Source: Chlamydiota bacterium
Lineage (GTDB): Bacteria > Chlamydiota > Chlamydiia > Chlamydiales > SM23-39
Direction of reading: 5' to 3'
DNA: 53,717 nt
Assembly: GCA_027451825.1 (NCBI GenBank)
Contig: DAIDHZ010000012.1
Coordinates: forward strand, 1-53,717
A program made the position numbers and the translations under genes. Position 1 is the stretch's first letter. Every line of letters begins with the position of its first letter. The notes under the pieces were generated by a model, which saw nothing but the letters and a program-made list of their open reading frames with translations, had not been told where the DNA came from and did not search any database. This document shows positions 9,137-16,975 of the stretch, one piece after another.

Positions 9137-9909
9137 CGTTGATTGCGATCGACGCAGCTCTCCATGCCGGAGAAATTTTACGACAAGGCTTTGGAACTCA
9201 TTTTTCGATTTCACATAAAGAAGGAAGACATAATCTTGTCACTGAATACGATCGTCTTTCAGAAACGAACATCATTGAATTTCTCGCTCAAAACGTACCC
9301 GGTTCCTGCTTTTTAGCCGAAGAAAGTGGACATGTAGGAGCAGATTCCGAAATTCTTTGGATTATTGATCCTCTCGATGGAACAGTCAATTTTGCACACC
9401 AGGTTCCTATTTTTTCTGTCAGTATTGCATTAGAACTCAAAAAAGAGCTCTTTTGCGGAGTTGTCTATCAACCCATAACACATGAGCTTTTTATTGCAGA
9501 AAAAGGAAAAGGAGCTTTCTTAAACGGCCATCCTATTTCCGTGTCCAAAACCAATACTATCAAAGAGGCAATGATCTCTACCGGATTTCCTTATAATCTT
9601 CATGAAAATCCATTCCATTGCATTGAACATTTTGTAGATATCTTAAGAGCTGGGATTCCGATTCGCCGCCTTGGATCTGCCGCCATCGATCTTGCTTATA
9701 CTGCGGCAGGAAGAGTCGATGGTTTTTTTGAAGTAGGTCTTGCTCCCTGGGATTGTGCAGCGGGGTATCTTCTCATTCAAGAAGCTAAAGGCAAAGTCAC
9801 CGGTTGGGATAAAACTCCATTTTCATACCACAGTAAAACGCCAATTCTTGGATCCAATGGACTCATCCACGATGCTCTTCATGAAATTTTAAATCGAAGT
9901 AAATTATGA
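9100..9909 (+). CDS. Inositol monophosphatase family protein (SuhB/CysQ-like)
   Basis: This Mg2+/Li+-sensitive phosphatase-family member has LAEESG (metal-binding Glu), IDPLDGTVNFAHQVP (the D-P-L-D-G-T-x-N-F core) and APWDCAAGYLLIQEAKG (third metal Asp). The predicted start is TTG 9100, giving 269 residues and a 37-base overlap with the MreD-like gene. A second TTG at 9139 in the same frame would shorten the overlap and lose no conserved residue, so the start is uncertain. Substrates of the family include inositol-1-phosphate, PAP and sugar phosphates; none can be preferred here. Confidence 0.9.
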   Translation: MEQYKTKTFSHLTLIAIDAALHAGEILRQGFGTHFSISHKEGRHNLVTEYDRLSETNIIEFLAQNVPGSCFLAEESGHVGADSEILWIIDPLDGTVNFAHQVPIFSVSIALELKKELFCGVVYQPITHELFIAEKGKGAFLNGHPISVSKTNTIKEAMISTGFPYNLHENPFHCIEHFVDILRAGIPIRRLGSAAIDLAYTAAGRVDGFFEVGLAPWDCAAGYLLIQEAKGKVTGWDKTPFSYHSKTPILGSNGLIHDALHEILNRSKL

Positions 9910-10775
9910 GACTGATTGACGGTAAAAAAATAGCTCTCGAACTTGAAGAACAAATTCGCGCACAAGTTGCTGTCATCCAAGGAAGAAAACCAAGTCTTGC
10001 CTTTATACTCGTTGGAGACAATGCGGCCTCTCAAACATATGTGCGTGCAAAAAAAAGAGCTTGTGCTGCGATTGGCATCCTATCGACTCTCACCCATTTG
10101 CCATCCACCATTTCTCAAGACGAACTCCTTCGTGAAATTGATCTGCTCAATCGAAATCCAAATGTCGATGGAATCCTCGTACAACTTCCACTGCCCATGC
10201 ATATCAATGATAGAGCCGTTATGCTCTCTATCAACCCCGAAAAAGACGTCGATGGATTCCATCCCGTCAATATCGGCAAAATGCTTCTCGGAGAGGACCA
10301 TGGATTCTTGCCCTGCACACCTCATGGAATCAAAATCCTTCTTCAAAAATACAACATCCCCGTTGAAGGAAAACATGTAGTGATCGTAGGAAGAAGCAAT
10401 ATTGTAGGTAAACCTCTGGCAGCTATTCTCATGCAAAAAAGACCTCACTGTAATGCAACAGTCACAATCGCCCATAGTCAATCTGAGCACTTAACAGACA
10501 TTACACAATCAGCAGACATTTTAGTGGCAGCAATCGGGAAGGCCCATTTCATCAAAAAAGAAATGGTAAAACCAAAAGCAGTTGTCATCGATGTAGGGAT
10601 CAATCGTCTTTGCGATGGAAAAATTGTCGGAGATGTCGACTTTGAAAATGTAGCTCCCATCACTTCATGGATCTCCCCCGTCCCTGGTGGTGTAGGGCCC
10701 ATGACCATCGCCATGCTCATGCAAAACACGCTCTATTGCTACAACAAACTTTATAATAGTCCATCTTTAAGGTAA
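9906..10775 (+). CDS. folD: Bifunctional methylene-THF dehydrogenase/cyclohydrolase FolD
   Basis: This 289-residue enzyme interconverts 5,10-methylene-THF and 10-formyl-THF. Conserved blocks are VGDNAASQTYVRAKKRACA (catalytic Lys in the YVxxKxK context), VDGILVQLPLP, DVDGFHPVNIG, GRSNIVGKPLA (NADP loop) and PVPGGVGPMTIAML. It is coupled to the phosphatase gene by ATGA at 9906-9909. It provides one-carbon units for formyl-Met-tRNA and nucleotide synthesis. Confidence 0.97.
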   Translation: MRLIDGKKIALELEEQIRAQVAVIQGRKPSLAFILVGDNAASQTYVRAKKRACAAIGILSTLTHLPSTISQDELLREIDLLNRNPNVDGILVQLPLPMHINDRAVMLSINPEKDVDGFHPVNIGKMLLGEDHGFLPCTPHGIKILLQKYNIPVEGKHVVIVGRSNIVGKPLAAILMQKRPHCNATVTIAHSQSEHLTDITQSADILVAAIGKAHFIKKEMVKPKAVVIDVGINRLCDGKIVGDVDFENVAPITSWISPVPGGVGPMTIAMLMQNTLYCYNKLYNSPSLR

Positions 10776-10777
10776 GC

Positions 10778-11374
10778 ATGCTCAAAACGATCTATTTTGA
10801 CATTGGAAATGTCCTTTGCTTCTTCGATCATCAAAAAATGTTTCGACAAATTGCTGAATGCTCCGGCCTTCCTCTAAAAGATGTTCAATCCGCCGAAGAA
10901 ATGCAAAATGACTACAGCATGGGCAAAATCTCTACACAAGAGCTCTATAGCCACTTTCTCAACCAATCCTCAAAACATTTTTCCTATGATGTTTTTGTGG
11001 AAGCAATGAGCGATATTTTCATCCCTAACACAGAGATTTTCCCGATCATAGAACAACTCAAACAAAAAAACATACGTCTTGTCATCATCTCCAATACCTG
11101 CGAAAGTCACTACCGGTATATTGCATCCCATTATCCCATCATGGATCTTTTTGACGACAAAATCCTCTCTTTTCAGGTAGGACTCTTAAAGCCCGATCCT
11201 CGCATTTTTCAAAAAGCTCTCGAAATCGCCAAATGCTCTCCTCAAGAATGTTTTTACACAGATGATATTTCCACTTTCATCGAAAGCGCTAAAAAAACAG
11301 GTCTTAATGGCACTCTTTTTACCGACGTCCCTTCTTTAAAAAAAGAACTCATCCAAAGAGGCTGCTCATTCTAA
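10778..11374 (+). CDS. HAD-superfamily phosphatase (subfamily IA, YihX-like)
   Basis: This 198-residue HAD hydrolase has motif I FDIGNVL (the DxG replaces the usual DxD, as in the YihX/epoxide-hydrolase-like group). A helical cap follows, with YSMGKISTQELY, then motif II VIISNT, motif III lysine LLKPDPRIF and acidic motif IV FYTDD. YihX-type members dephosphorylate sugar phosphates such as alpha-glucose-1-phosphate. It begins two bases after folD and ends the long operon. No terminator hairpin is evident before the TPP riboswitch that follows. Confidence 0.8.
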   Translation: MLKTIYFDIGNVLCFFDHQKMFRQIAECSGLPLKDVQSAEEMQNDYSMGKISTQELYSHFLNQSSKHFSYDVFVEAMSDIFIPNTEIFPIIEQLKQKNIRLVIISNTCESHYRYIASHYPIMDLFDDKILSFQVGLLKPDPRIFQKALEIAKCSPQECFYTDDISTFIESAKKTGLNGTLFTDVPSLKKELIQRGCSF

Positions 11375-11418
11375 TCTTCTTCTTGCAAAAAATCTCTTTC
11401 AATTTCATACTCTTAAGC

Positions 11419-11509
11419 AAACACCAGGGGTGCTATCCCTTCTATAGAAGATAGCTGAGAGAGTCCCTTAATACCTGATCCGGGTTATGCCGGCGTAGGA
11501 AGAGTGATA
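11419..11509 (+). promoter_or_regulatory. TPP riboswitch (THI element)
   Basis: The conserved parts occur in order: AGGGGTGC (P2), a variable P3 hairpin CTATC...GATAG, GCTGAGAGAG (the Thi-box core), ACCTGATCCGGGTTATGCCGGCGTAGGAAG (P4/P5 and closing segment). This is a clear match to the thiamine-pyrophosphate aptamer. A perfect 16-base palindrome TTAAGAGATCTCTTAA lies at 11530-11545 between the aptamer and the ribosome binding site (TTTGGAG, about 11552-11558). It has no U-run after it, so I infer control at translation initiation or an alternative fold rather than a simple terminator. It should repress the three-gene operon downstream when TPP is plentiful. Confidence 0.95.
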
Positions 11510-11567
11510 TGAAAATAGACTTCTTATTTTTAAGAGATCTCTTAAGGTTAACTTTTGGAGATCCAAT

Positions 11568-12233
11568 ATGAACATAGTTCAAGCACGTAGACCATTTCAT
11601 CTATCCCTTTATCTCGTTGCAAATCGTCCTTCTTATCCTAATGAAAATGTATTTATCTCCCAAATCCTGAAAGCCGTACAAGGAGGCGTTTCTTGTGTAC
11701 AATTAAGAGATGATAAAAGCAATTTTGAAAGCACTGTAAAAATTGCTTCTTTTTTGAAAAGAAACATCTCCGTTCCGTTATTTATCAATACATTAAACCT
11801 TTTTGAAGTAGCTGATGCTGTCGATGCTGATGGAGTCTACTTGGAAGAGCCTTTTCCTTATTCTGAAGCAAGAAAACGATTAGGCCACACAAAAATCATT
11901 GGAGTTCCTGTAAAAACCATCGATGAAGTGCTTCTTATGAACCAAACAGATGTCGATTATTTAAGTGTAAAAGTATCTGCATCCAAAAAAACATGTCCTA
12001 AAAATGATGTCCTTTGGGGGATGAAAGGACTCGAAAAAGCGCGCATGCACTCGTCTCATAGAATGGTCGCCATCGGAGGATTAAATGCGGAATGTGCAGA
12101 AGATGTTTATCGAGAATTACATCGTGAAGATGGCATCGCCATGGCAGGAGGCCTGATGGATGCAGATCAACCAGATAAGGTCGTAGAGAAAATCCTTTCC
12201 ATTTGGAGATGCGCTCATCATGTCATTTCGTAA
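11568..12233 (+). CDS. ThiE/TenI-family protein with degenerate active site
   Basis: This 221-residue TIM-barrel protein follows the ThiE plan: LYLVANRP, GGVSCVQLRDDKS (residues 39-51, with Q45 and R47 kept), FINT (72-75), DADGVYLEE (86-94), ARKRLGHTKIIGVPVKT and MVAIGGLN. Several ThiE-specific residues are altered. The Asn-Asp pair after strand 4 is N74-T75. GVHLGQxD is GVYLEEPF, losing a Mg-binding aspartate. The GPVFxTxTK loop is replaced by SVKVSASKKTCPK. Classical thiamine-phosphate synthase activity is therefore doubtful; it may have TenI-like or ligand-binding roles. Being first behind a TPP riboswitch ties it to thiamine. It overlaps the next gene by 14 bases. Confidence 0.8.
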   Translation: MNIVQARRPFHLSLYLVANRPSYPNENVFISQILKAVQGGVSCVQLRDDKSNFESTVKIASFLKRNISVPLFINTLNLFEVADAVDADGVYLEEPFPYSEARKRLGHTKIIGVPVKTIDEVLLMNQTDVDYLSVKVSASKKTCPKNDVLWGMKGLEKARMHSSHRMVAIGGLNAECAEDVYRELHREDGIAMAGGLMDADQPDKVVEKILSIWRCAHHVIS

Positions 12234-13452
12234 ATTATGGAATACTTGCCTTGGGAACCTTTTTGAGCATTACGATACGGCTCTTTTTAGTTTTTTAGCC
12301 CCATTTTTAGCTCCTCTTATTTTCCCTGAGCAAGAAAAAATCTCAGCACTCATGCTCACTTATTTACTCATCCCTTTAGGGATGATTGCACGTCCTATTG
12401 GATCTTTAGTCTTTGGATTTATCGGAGATGTCTATGGAAGAGAAAAAGCTCTTTTTTTAACTCTCATGGGAATGGCAGTCATTTCCGGATCTATGGCATT
12501 TTGCCCTACTTTCGAGCAAATCGGTTTTTTAAGTCCTCTTTTCTTTTGTTTGGGAAGAATTTTACAAAATTTTCTTTCCGCAGGAGAAACCATGGGCGGC
12601 GCCATCTACCTTCTAGAAAACACCTCAGAAAAAAAACATGATCTTTTGGGAAGCATTTATAGCGCATCCACCATGGGAGGACATCTTTTAGCCTCTTTTG
12701 GAGTTTTTCTTTTAAGTCATTATCAGATGATTGATTCCGGCTGGAGGCTTCTTTATCTTGCCGGATGCATGACTGCCTTGTTTGGATCGATTGCAAGACG
12801 CTCGACATCTCCAATGCAACCTATTAAAACAACTAAAACAAGTTTGAAAACTCTTTTTTCTACCTATCGAAAACCTCTTCTTTGCATTGCGATCGTCTCG
12901 GGATTTGCTCATGCAACCTATACCATTGCCTTAGTTCTCATGAATGGTCTAATCCCTCTTGTCACCTCTATTTCCAAAGCAGAAATAATGAAGATCAATT
13001 CCTATTTACTCATCTTTGATTTCTCAATCTTACCTCTTTTTGGCTGGATCGCTTCAAAAATCAATCGAGAAAAATTCATGATGGCTATCTCTTTAGGAGC
13101 CTTCCTTTTCGCGATTCCTCTCATGGTTTCATTAGAGGGCGCCTCTTTAATCACGATCATCGGCATCAGAATGGTTTTTGTTGTACTCGGGGTTGCATTT
13201 TATGCTCCTTTTCATGCATGGGCTCAACAACTCATCCCCTCAAACGTTCGCTATGGAGTCATCTCTTTTGGTTACGCCATTGGCGCTCAACTTTTAGGAA
13301 GTCCAACAGCTGCGATCTCCCTTTCCTGTTTTCAAACAACAAAAATGATCTCAAGCATTGCTTGGTATTGGATGGTTTTAGCTTTTGGGGCTACAATCTC
13401 TCTTCTTTTTTCTCTACGAGTCAAAACTTCAGAACCTTTAGAAACAGTATGA
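12220..13452 (+). CDS. MFS permease of the MHS type, candidate thiamine-related importer
   Basis: This 410-residue protein has about 12 transmembrane segments. The N-terminus WNTCLGNLFEHYDTALFSFL is the metabolite:H+ symporter (MHS, ProP/KgtP-like) opening, in which a G-N-x-x-E/D-x-Y/F-D motif precedes helix 1. Motif A is FIGDVYGREKAL and the helix-4 Arg region is GRILQNFLSAGE. MHS members import small metabolites by proton symport. Its place between the ThiE-like and mitochondrial-carrier genes in a TPP-riboswitch operon suggests uptake of thiamine or a precursor. That is inference from context, since MHS transporters are not classically thiamine carriers. Confidence 0.85.
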   Translation: MSFRKLWNTCLGNLFEHYDTALFSFLAPFLAPLIFPEQEKISALMLTYLLIPLGMIARPIGSLVFGFIGDVYGREKALFLTLMGMAVISGSMAFCPTFEQIGFLSPLFFCLGRILQNFLSAGETMGGAIYLLENTSEKKHDLLGSIYSASTMGGHLLASFGVFLLSHYQMIDSGWRLLYLAGCMTALFGSIARRSTSPMQPIKTTKTSLKTLFSTYRKPLLCIAIVSGFAHATYTIALVLMNGLIPLVTSISKAEIMKINSYLLIFDFSILPLFGWIASKINREKFMMAISLGAFLFAIPLMVSLEGASLITIIGIRMVFVVLGVAFYAPFHAWAQQLIPSNVRYGVISFGYAIGAQLLGSPTAAISLSCFQTTKMISSIAWYWMVLAFGATISLLFSLRVKTSEPLETV

Positions 13453-14219
13453 CCACCTCAGAAGAACCCAGTTTCTTAAAAAGCAGCGCTTTCGGCATCT
13501 CACGAGGCATTTTTGTACACAGCCTTATTTATCCTTTAGAGGTTGTTAAAATCCAAACCCAAAACTCCAATGAAAAAAGCTCTTACATAGCAAGACAAAT
13601 CTTTCAAAAAGAAGGGATCAGAGGTTTTTATCAAGGGCTTTCTGCACAATTACTCAAAACAAGTTCCAAGCAACTATGGGTATGGCCAATCATTACAAAA
13701 ACACCTCATTTTTTAGATCGATATGAAATGAATGATCTTCAAAAAGAGGCCTGCACAGGTCTTTCCATTGCAGCAATCGATGCTGGAATCACAACACCTT
13801 TAGAAAGATCGAAAATTTTATCAGCATCGAATGTCAAAAAAACCCCGCTCCGCGATCTTTATAAAGAAGGATGGCGTGGATTTGCAACGCATCTTGCAAA
13901 ACTCTCTGTAAATTGGATGACTTTTCTAACTGCACAAAAATACCTGAGAGACAAAGAAAGATCTCAAGCAAAAGAAAAATTATCGCTTCCTCAACTGATG
14001 AAAATAGGAACAGAAGTGGCTGTCATTGTCAGTCTTGCTGCATCTCCTTTTGATGTTGCAAACACACTCAAACACACACAATCCTTAAGTTTTAGACAAA
14101 TTCTATCTCAAAGAAAATTCTCTACATTCTATAGAGGACTTCCTCTCAATATGCTCGGACTTACAATCCACAATATCGCATCTGTCACTCTCATCGAGCG
14201 CCTTGAAAGATCATCTTGA
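13449..14219 (+). CDS. Mitochondrial carrier family (SLC25-like) protein
   Basis: The 256-residue product shows the tripartite mitochondrial-carrier design. Helix-1 signatures occur three times: P29-L-E-V-V-K34, P117-L-E-R-S-K122 and P200-F-D-V-A-N205 (the third is weakened at its basic residue). Each is followed by the matrix-helix/EG-type element: E55-G-I-R-G-F-Y-Q-G63, E140-G-W-R-G-F and F227-Y-R-G230. Length is slightly short of eukaryotic carriers (about 280-310), mainly from a shorter N-terminus. The ATG overlaps the MFS stop (ATGA), so it is expressed in the TPP-riboswitch operon. Mitochondrial carriers exchange nucleotides, cofactors or keto acids, and eukaryotes have a TPP carrier in this family (SLC25A19). 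Bacterial members are rare; Legionella LncP is a precedent as an injected effector. Here operon context favours TPP transport in the bacterial membrane. The family call is strong, the substrate inferred. Confidence 0.88.
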   Translation: MTTSEEPSFLKSSAFGISRGIFVHSLIYPLEVVKIQTQNSNEKSSYIARQIFQKEGIRGFYQGLSAQLLKTSSKQLWVWPIITKTPHFLDRYEMNDLQKEACTGLSIAAIDAGITTPLERSKILSASNVKKTPLRDLYKEGWRGFATHLAKLSVNWMTFLTAQKYLRDKERSQAKEKLSLPQLMKIGTEVAVIVSLAASPFDVANTLKHTQSLSFRQILSQRKFSTFYRGLPLNMLGLTIHNIASVTLIERLERSS

Positions 14220-14690
14220 TAATTTTGAAGGAGGAATTCGACCTTGCTCAATAAGACGATCGACAAAGCTTTGAAGGTTTTTTTCACGAGGAGGAACGTA
14301 GGAACCTCTGTGTAAATCATCAATGATCCTCGCTCTATTTTCAAATGTAGGCTCATCTAAATCCAATTGCCCAGCAAAGTCAGTTAAACTCCGAGGACTC
14401 TCTGGAAGAGACTCTTCATGCATTGTCGAATCCGGTATCTTCACTCTTAAAAGAAGTCCACAATCCTCTAACCTGCAACGAGCCATCTCAAGACGTTTTG
14501 CTTCAGGGGATAACGAATAAGGAGCAATCTTCTCAAAAGAAAAATTTTCGAAAGATATGGAATTCAATATAGACAACCATGATTGCTCAATCACCCCTGG
14601 AAATAAAGAACAAACATTTCCAGGAGGGATAAACTGAGAAGTCCTTTCAAATAGATCACCCTCATAAAAAGAACCAAAAGGTTTAATCAT
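14211..14690 (-). CDS. Hypothetical protein
   Basis: This 159-residue soluble protein is not recognised. It has no signal peptide or membrane segment. The middle is Cys-containing (ARCRLEDCGLLLR) and the C-terminal third is charged and helical (ENRARIIDDLHRG, SFVDRLIEQGR). It runs convergent to the mitochondrial-carrier gene and overlaps its 3' end by nine bases. No strong ribosome binding site is visible before the ATG at 14690. The open frame and sensible composition support a real gene, but its function is unknown. Confidence 0.5.
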   Translation of the reverse strand: MIKPFGSFYEGDLFERTSQFIPPGNVCSLFPGVIEQSWLSILNSISFENFSFEKIAPYSLSPEAKRLEMARCRLEDCGLLLRVKIPDSTMHEESLPESPRSLTDFAGQLDLDEPTFENRARIIDDLHRGSYVPPREKNLQSFVDRLIEQGRIPPSKLSR

Positions 14691-14771
14691 ACAACATTAA
14701 ATTATTAATTTATAATAATTATAAAAAACAAAAACGAAAATAACAACATCTATTTTCACTTATTTTTCACT

Positions 14772-14946
14772 TATACCGAAAATGATTCAAGAAGCGGAAC
14801 TGGAGGGCGAAAAGATTGCATAAGATGTTTAAATACAAAAACTTATACACAACATTCCTTCCAAGCTCGGGCTATGCCTGGCCCAAATTTAAGGATCCCC
14901 TTGCAGAATCATTGAACGAGCATCGCTCAAAGTTTGCCGATATATA
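14772..14946. repeat. Possible diverged relative of the 176-bp palindromic repeat
   Basis: The only long gap in this area (14691-15047) contains TATACCGAAA followed by ATGATTCAAGAAGCGG, close to the left end of the repeats at 24794 and 26447. Further on, GGCCCAAATTTAAGGATCCCC resembles their GGCTCAAATTCAGGATGGCC. AATGATTC (14781-14788) and GAATCATT (14906-14913) form an inverted pair. The total span is similar (about 175 bases), but the perfect inverted ends are lost. It may be a decayed copy or a related family. The rest of the gap is AT-rich, with no gene seen. Confidence 0.4.
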
Positions 14947-15047
14947 GAAAATCAGTTATATCAAAAATGGGTTAAAAAATCTTTTTAAAAGCTTGCAATC
15001 GCTTTGGATTCATAAAGTGCTGATTGCGGAAAGCAAATTGAGGACAT

Positions 15048-15581
15048 ATGGGAACAAGACATCCATGGAAAGCAAGACTCGGGGTTGGGCTTGCAATGCT
15101 AGTACTTGCCTTTTTGGGAATGATCATTACAGATATTCAAAAAGGCGGAGGATTTGATTATTGGAAATGGGTAGTCCCTATCTATGCAATTTTAGCCTTA
15201 TGGCTGAGCTGGTATGTAAAAAGAGAAAAACAAACCATAAGTCCCATCACAATTGGACATGAAATTCTTCATTGGATTGGAGTCATTGGCGCCATTTTTG
15301 CCATTTCTTATCTCGTGCATCTCGGAGCTCTCAGCCGATTCAATGCAGGAATGGTCCACATGATCATATTAAGCCTTGGAGTCTTTTTAGCAGGAATTTA
15401 TATCGAGTCAATTTTTCTAATTATCGGGATTGCTTTAGGCGCTTTTGGAATTCTATCGGCCTTTTTAGCAGAATACATGTATACCGTCATAGTGCCGATA
15501 TTTATTGGAGGGATTTTTATTTTAAGTCTTTCCATATGGCTCTCTCATAAAAAATTTCAATCAGAAAAAACCGAAAAATAA
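15048..15581 (+). CDS. Hypothetical five- or six-TM membrane protein
   Basis: The 177-residue product is a short cytoplasmic start (MGTRHPWKARLG) followed by hydrophobic segments at about 12-25, 38-55, 72-88, 100-122, 123-140 and 145-165, and a charged tail KKFQSEKTEK. No family is recognised. The ribosome binding site is GAGGAC upstream of ATG 15048. It ends three bases before the amino-acid antiporter, so the two are probably cotranscribed and may act together, but nothing shows how. Confidence 0.65.
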   Translation: MGTRHPWKARLGVGLAMLVLAFLGMIITDIQKGGGFDYWKWVVPIYAILALWLSWYVKREKQTISPITIGHEILHWIGVIGAIFAISYLVHLGALSRFNAGMVHMIILSLGVFLAGIYIESIFLIIGIALGAFGILSAFLAEYMYTVIVPIFIGGIFILSLSIWLSHKKFQSEKTEK

Positions 15582-15584
15582 AAT

Positions 15585-16967
15585 ATGTTAAAATCAAAAA
15601 TTTCTTTTTTTGCGCTTCTTCTTCTCATTATCTCTTCTGTAGATAGCAATCGAAATTTACCGTCGGCTGCGATCTTTGGAAGCCCTTTAATTTTCTTTTT
15701 CTTTTTTGCGGCGATCTTTTTCTTATTTCCAACAGCTCTTGTTTCCGCAGAACTCTCCGCCATTTCTGCAAGAACCGGAGGGATTTATCATTGGGTTAAA
15801 CTAGCCTTCAATGACAAGCTAGGAATGCTCGCTATTTGGCTGCAATGGATGAATGCAGTGACCTGGTATCCAACAATTCTTTCCTTTTTAGCCGGAACCG
15901 GCGCTTATCTCTTCGATCCTTCGCTCATTTATAGCAAGACCTATATGACCGTTGCAATTATGGGCATTTTTTGGACGCTCACACTCATCAATCTGTATGG
16001 AATCCGCATTTCTACACTCTTCAATGAATTTTGCTGCTTCATCGGCACCATTATTCCCATGCTTGTACTCATTGTTTTAGGTTTTATTTGGAACTATAAT
16101 CAAAAACCCATTCACATTTCCTTTTCTCTACCTGCGATCTTCCCTTCTTTAGATAACATCGCCGAATGGACAGCTCTTGTTGCAATCATCACATCATTTA
16201 GCGGTTTAGAGCTATCAGGAGTTCATATCAATTCAGTTCCAAATGCAAAAAAAACATTTCCAAAAGCGATCATTCTCGCCTGTTTCATCATTCTTTTCAC
16301 AATGCTTTGCGGATCTTTAGCCATTGCCTCCGTCCTTCCTCAAAATGAAATCCATCTTGCAGGCGGTCTAATGCAAGTATTTAGCGCATTTTTTACAGCA
16401 TTCAATCTCAAATCTTGGATTTTTGTCAGCTCTCTTGTCATTGTTTTAGGAAGTCTTGGAAACATCATTAATTGGATTTTATCTCCTGCGAAAGGTCTTT
16501 TACAGGCATCCGAATCCGGGTATTTCCCCGCTTTTTTCTGCAAACTCAATCGACATGGGGTCGCATCCAACATCCTCATTACGCAAGCTATATTAGTCTC
16601 TTGTTTTTGCATTCTCTTTCTTCTTTTACCAAGCGTAAACGCATTTTATTGGTTTTTAATGACTATCAGTACGATTACTTATATGATCATGTATGCGCTC
16701 ATGTTTATCTCAGTCATTCAATTAAGAAGAAAAAAAATGACCAGTTCTTTTCAGATTCCTTTTAAAAACTTCGGTCTTTATTCAACCTGCTTTTTAGGAC
16801 TTATGGGAACTCTCATCACAATCATCGTTGGGTTCATTCCTCCTCCCGGGATCCAGATTGCAACCCCACTCAAATACGCTTCCATGATCTTCATCGGAAC
16901 TCTATTGATTATTTCCCCTGTTTTTCTTCTCATTAAATTCAAAGGAAAGGCTTTAAAAAAGACTTAA
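15585..16967 (+). CDS. APC-family amino acid antiporter (GadC-like)
   Basis: This 460-residue, roughly 12-helix transporter of the amino acid-polyamine-organocation superfamily resembles the glutamate:GABA antiporter group. The first helix region VDSNRNLPSAAIFGSPLIFFFFF, the segment PTALVSAELSAISARTGGIYHWVKLAF and the EWTALVAIITSFSGLELSGVH block are typical. It probably imports an amino acid in exchange for another. Intracellular bacteria of this kind rely on host amino acids. It follows the small membrane protein by three bases and ends eight bases before the metal ATPase. Confidence 0.85.
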   Translation: MLKSKISFFALLLLIISSVDSNRNLPSAAIFGSPLIFFFFFAAIFFLFPTALVSAELSAISARTGGIYHWVKLAFNDKLGMLAIWLQWMNAVTWYPTILSFLAGTGAYLFDPSLIYSKTYMTVAIMGIFWTLTLINLYGIRISTLFNEFCCFIGTIIPMLVLIVLGFIWNYNQKPIHISFSLPAIFPSLDNIAEWTALVAIITSFSGLELSGVHINSVPNAKKTFPKAIILACFIILFTMLCGSLAIASVLPQNEIHLAGGLMQVFSAFFTAFNLKSWIFVSSLVIVLGSLGNIINWILSPAKGLLQASESGYFPAFFCKLNRHGVASNILITQAILVSCFCILFLLLPSVNAFYWFLMTISTITYMIMYALMFISVIQLRRKKMTSSFQIPFKNFGLYSTCFLGLMGTLITIIVGFIPPPGIQIATPLKYASMIFIGTLLIISPVFLLIKFKGKALKKT

Positions 16968-16975
16968 AGGCTGAT

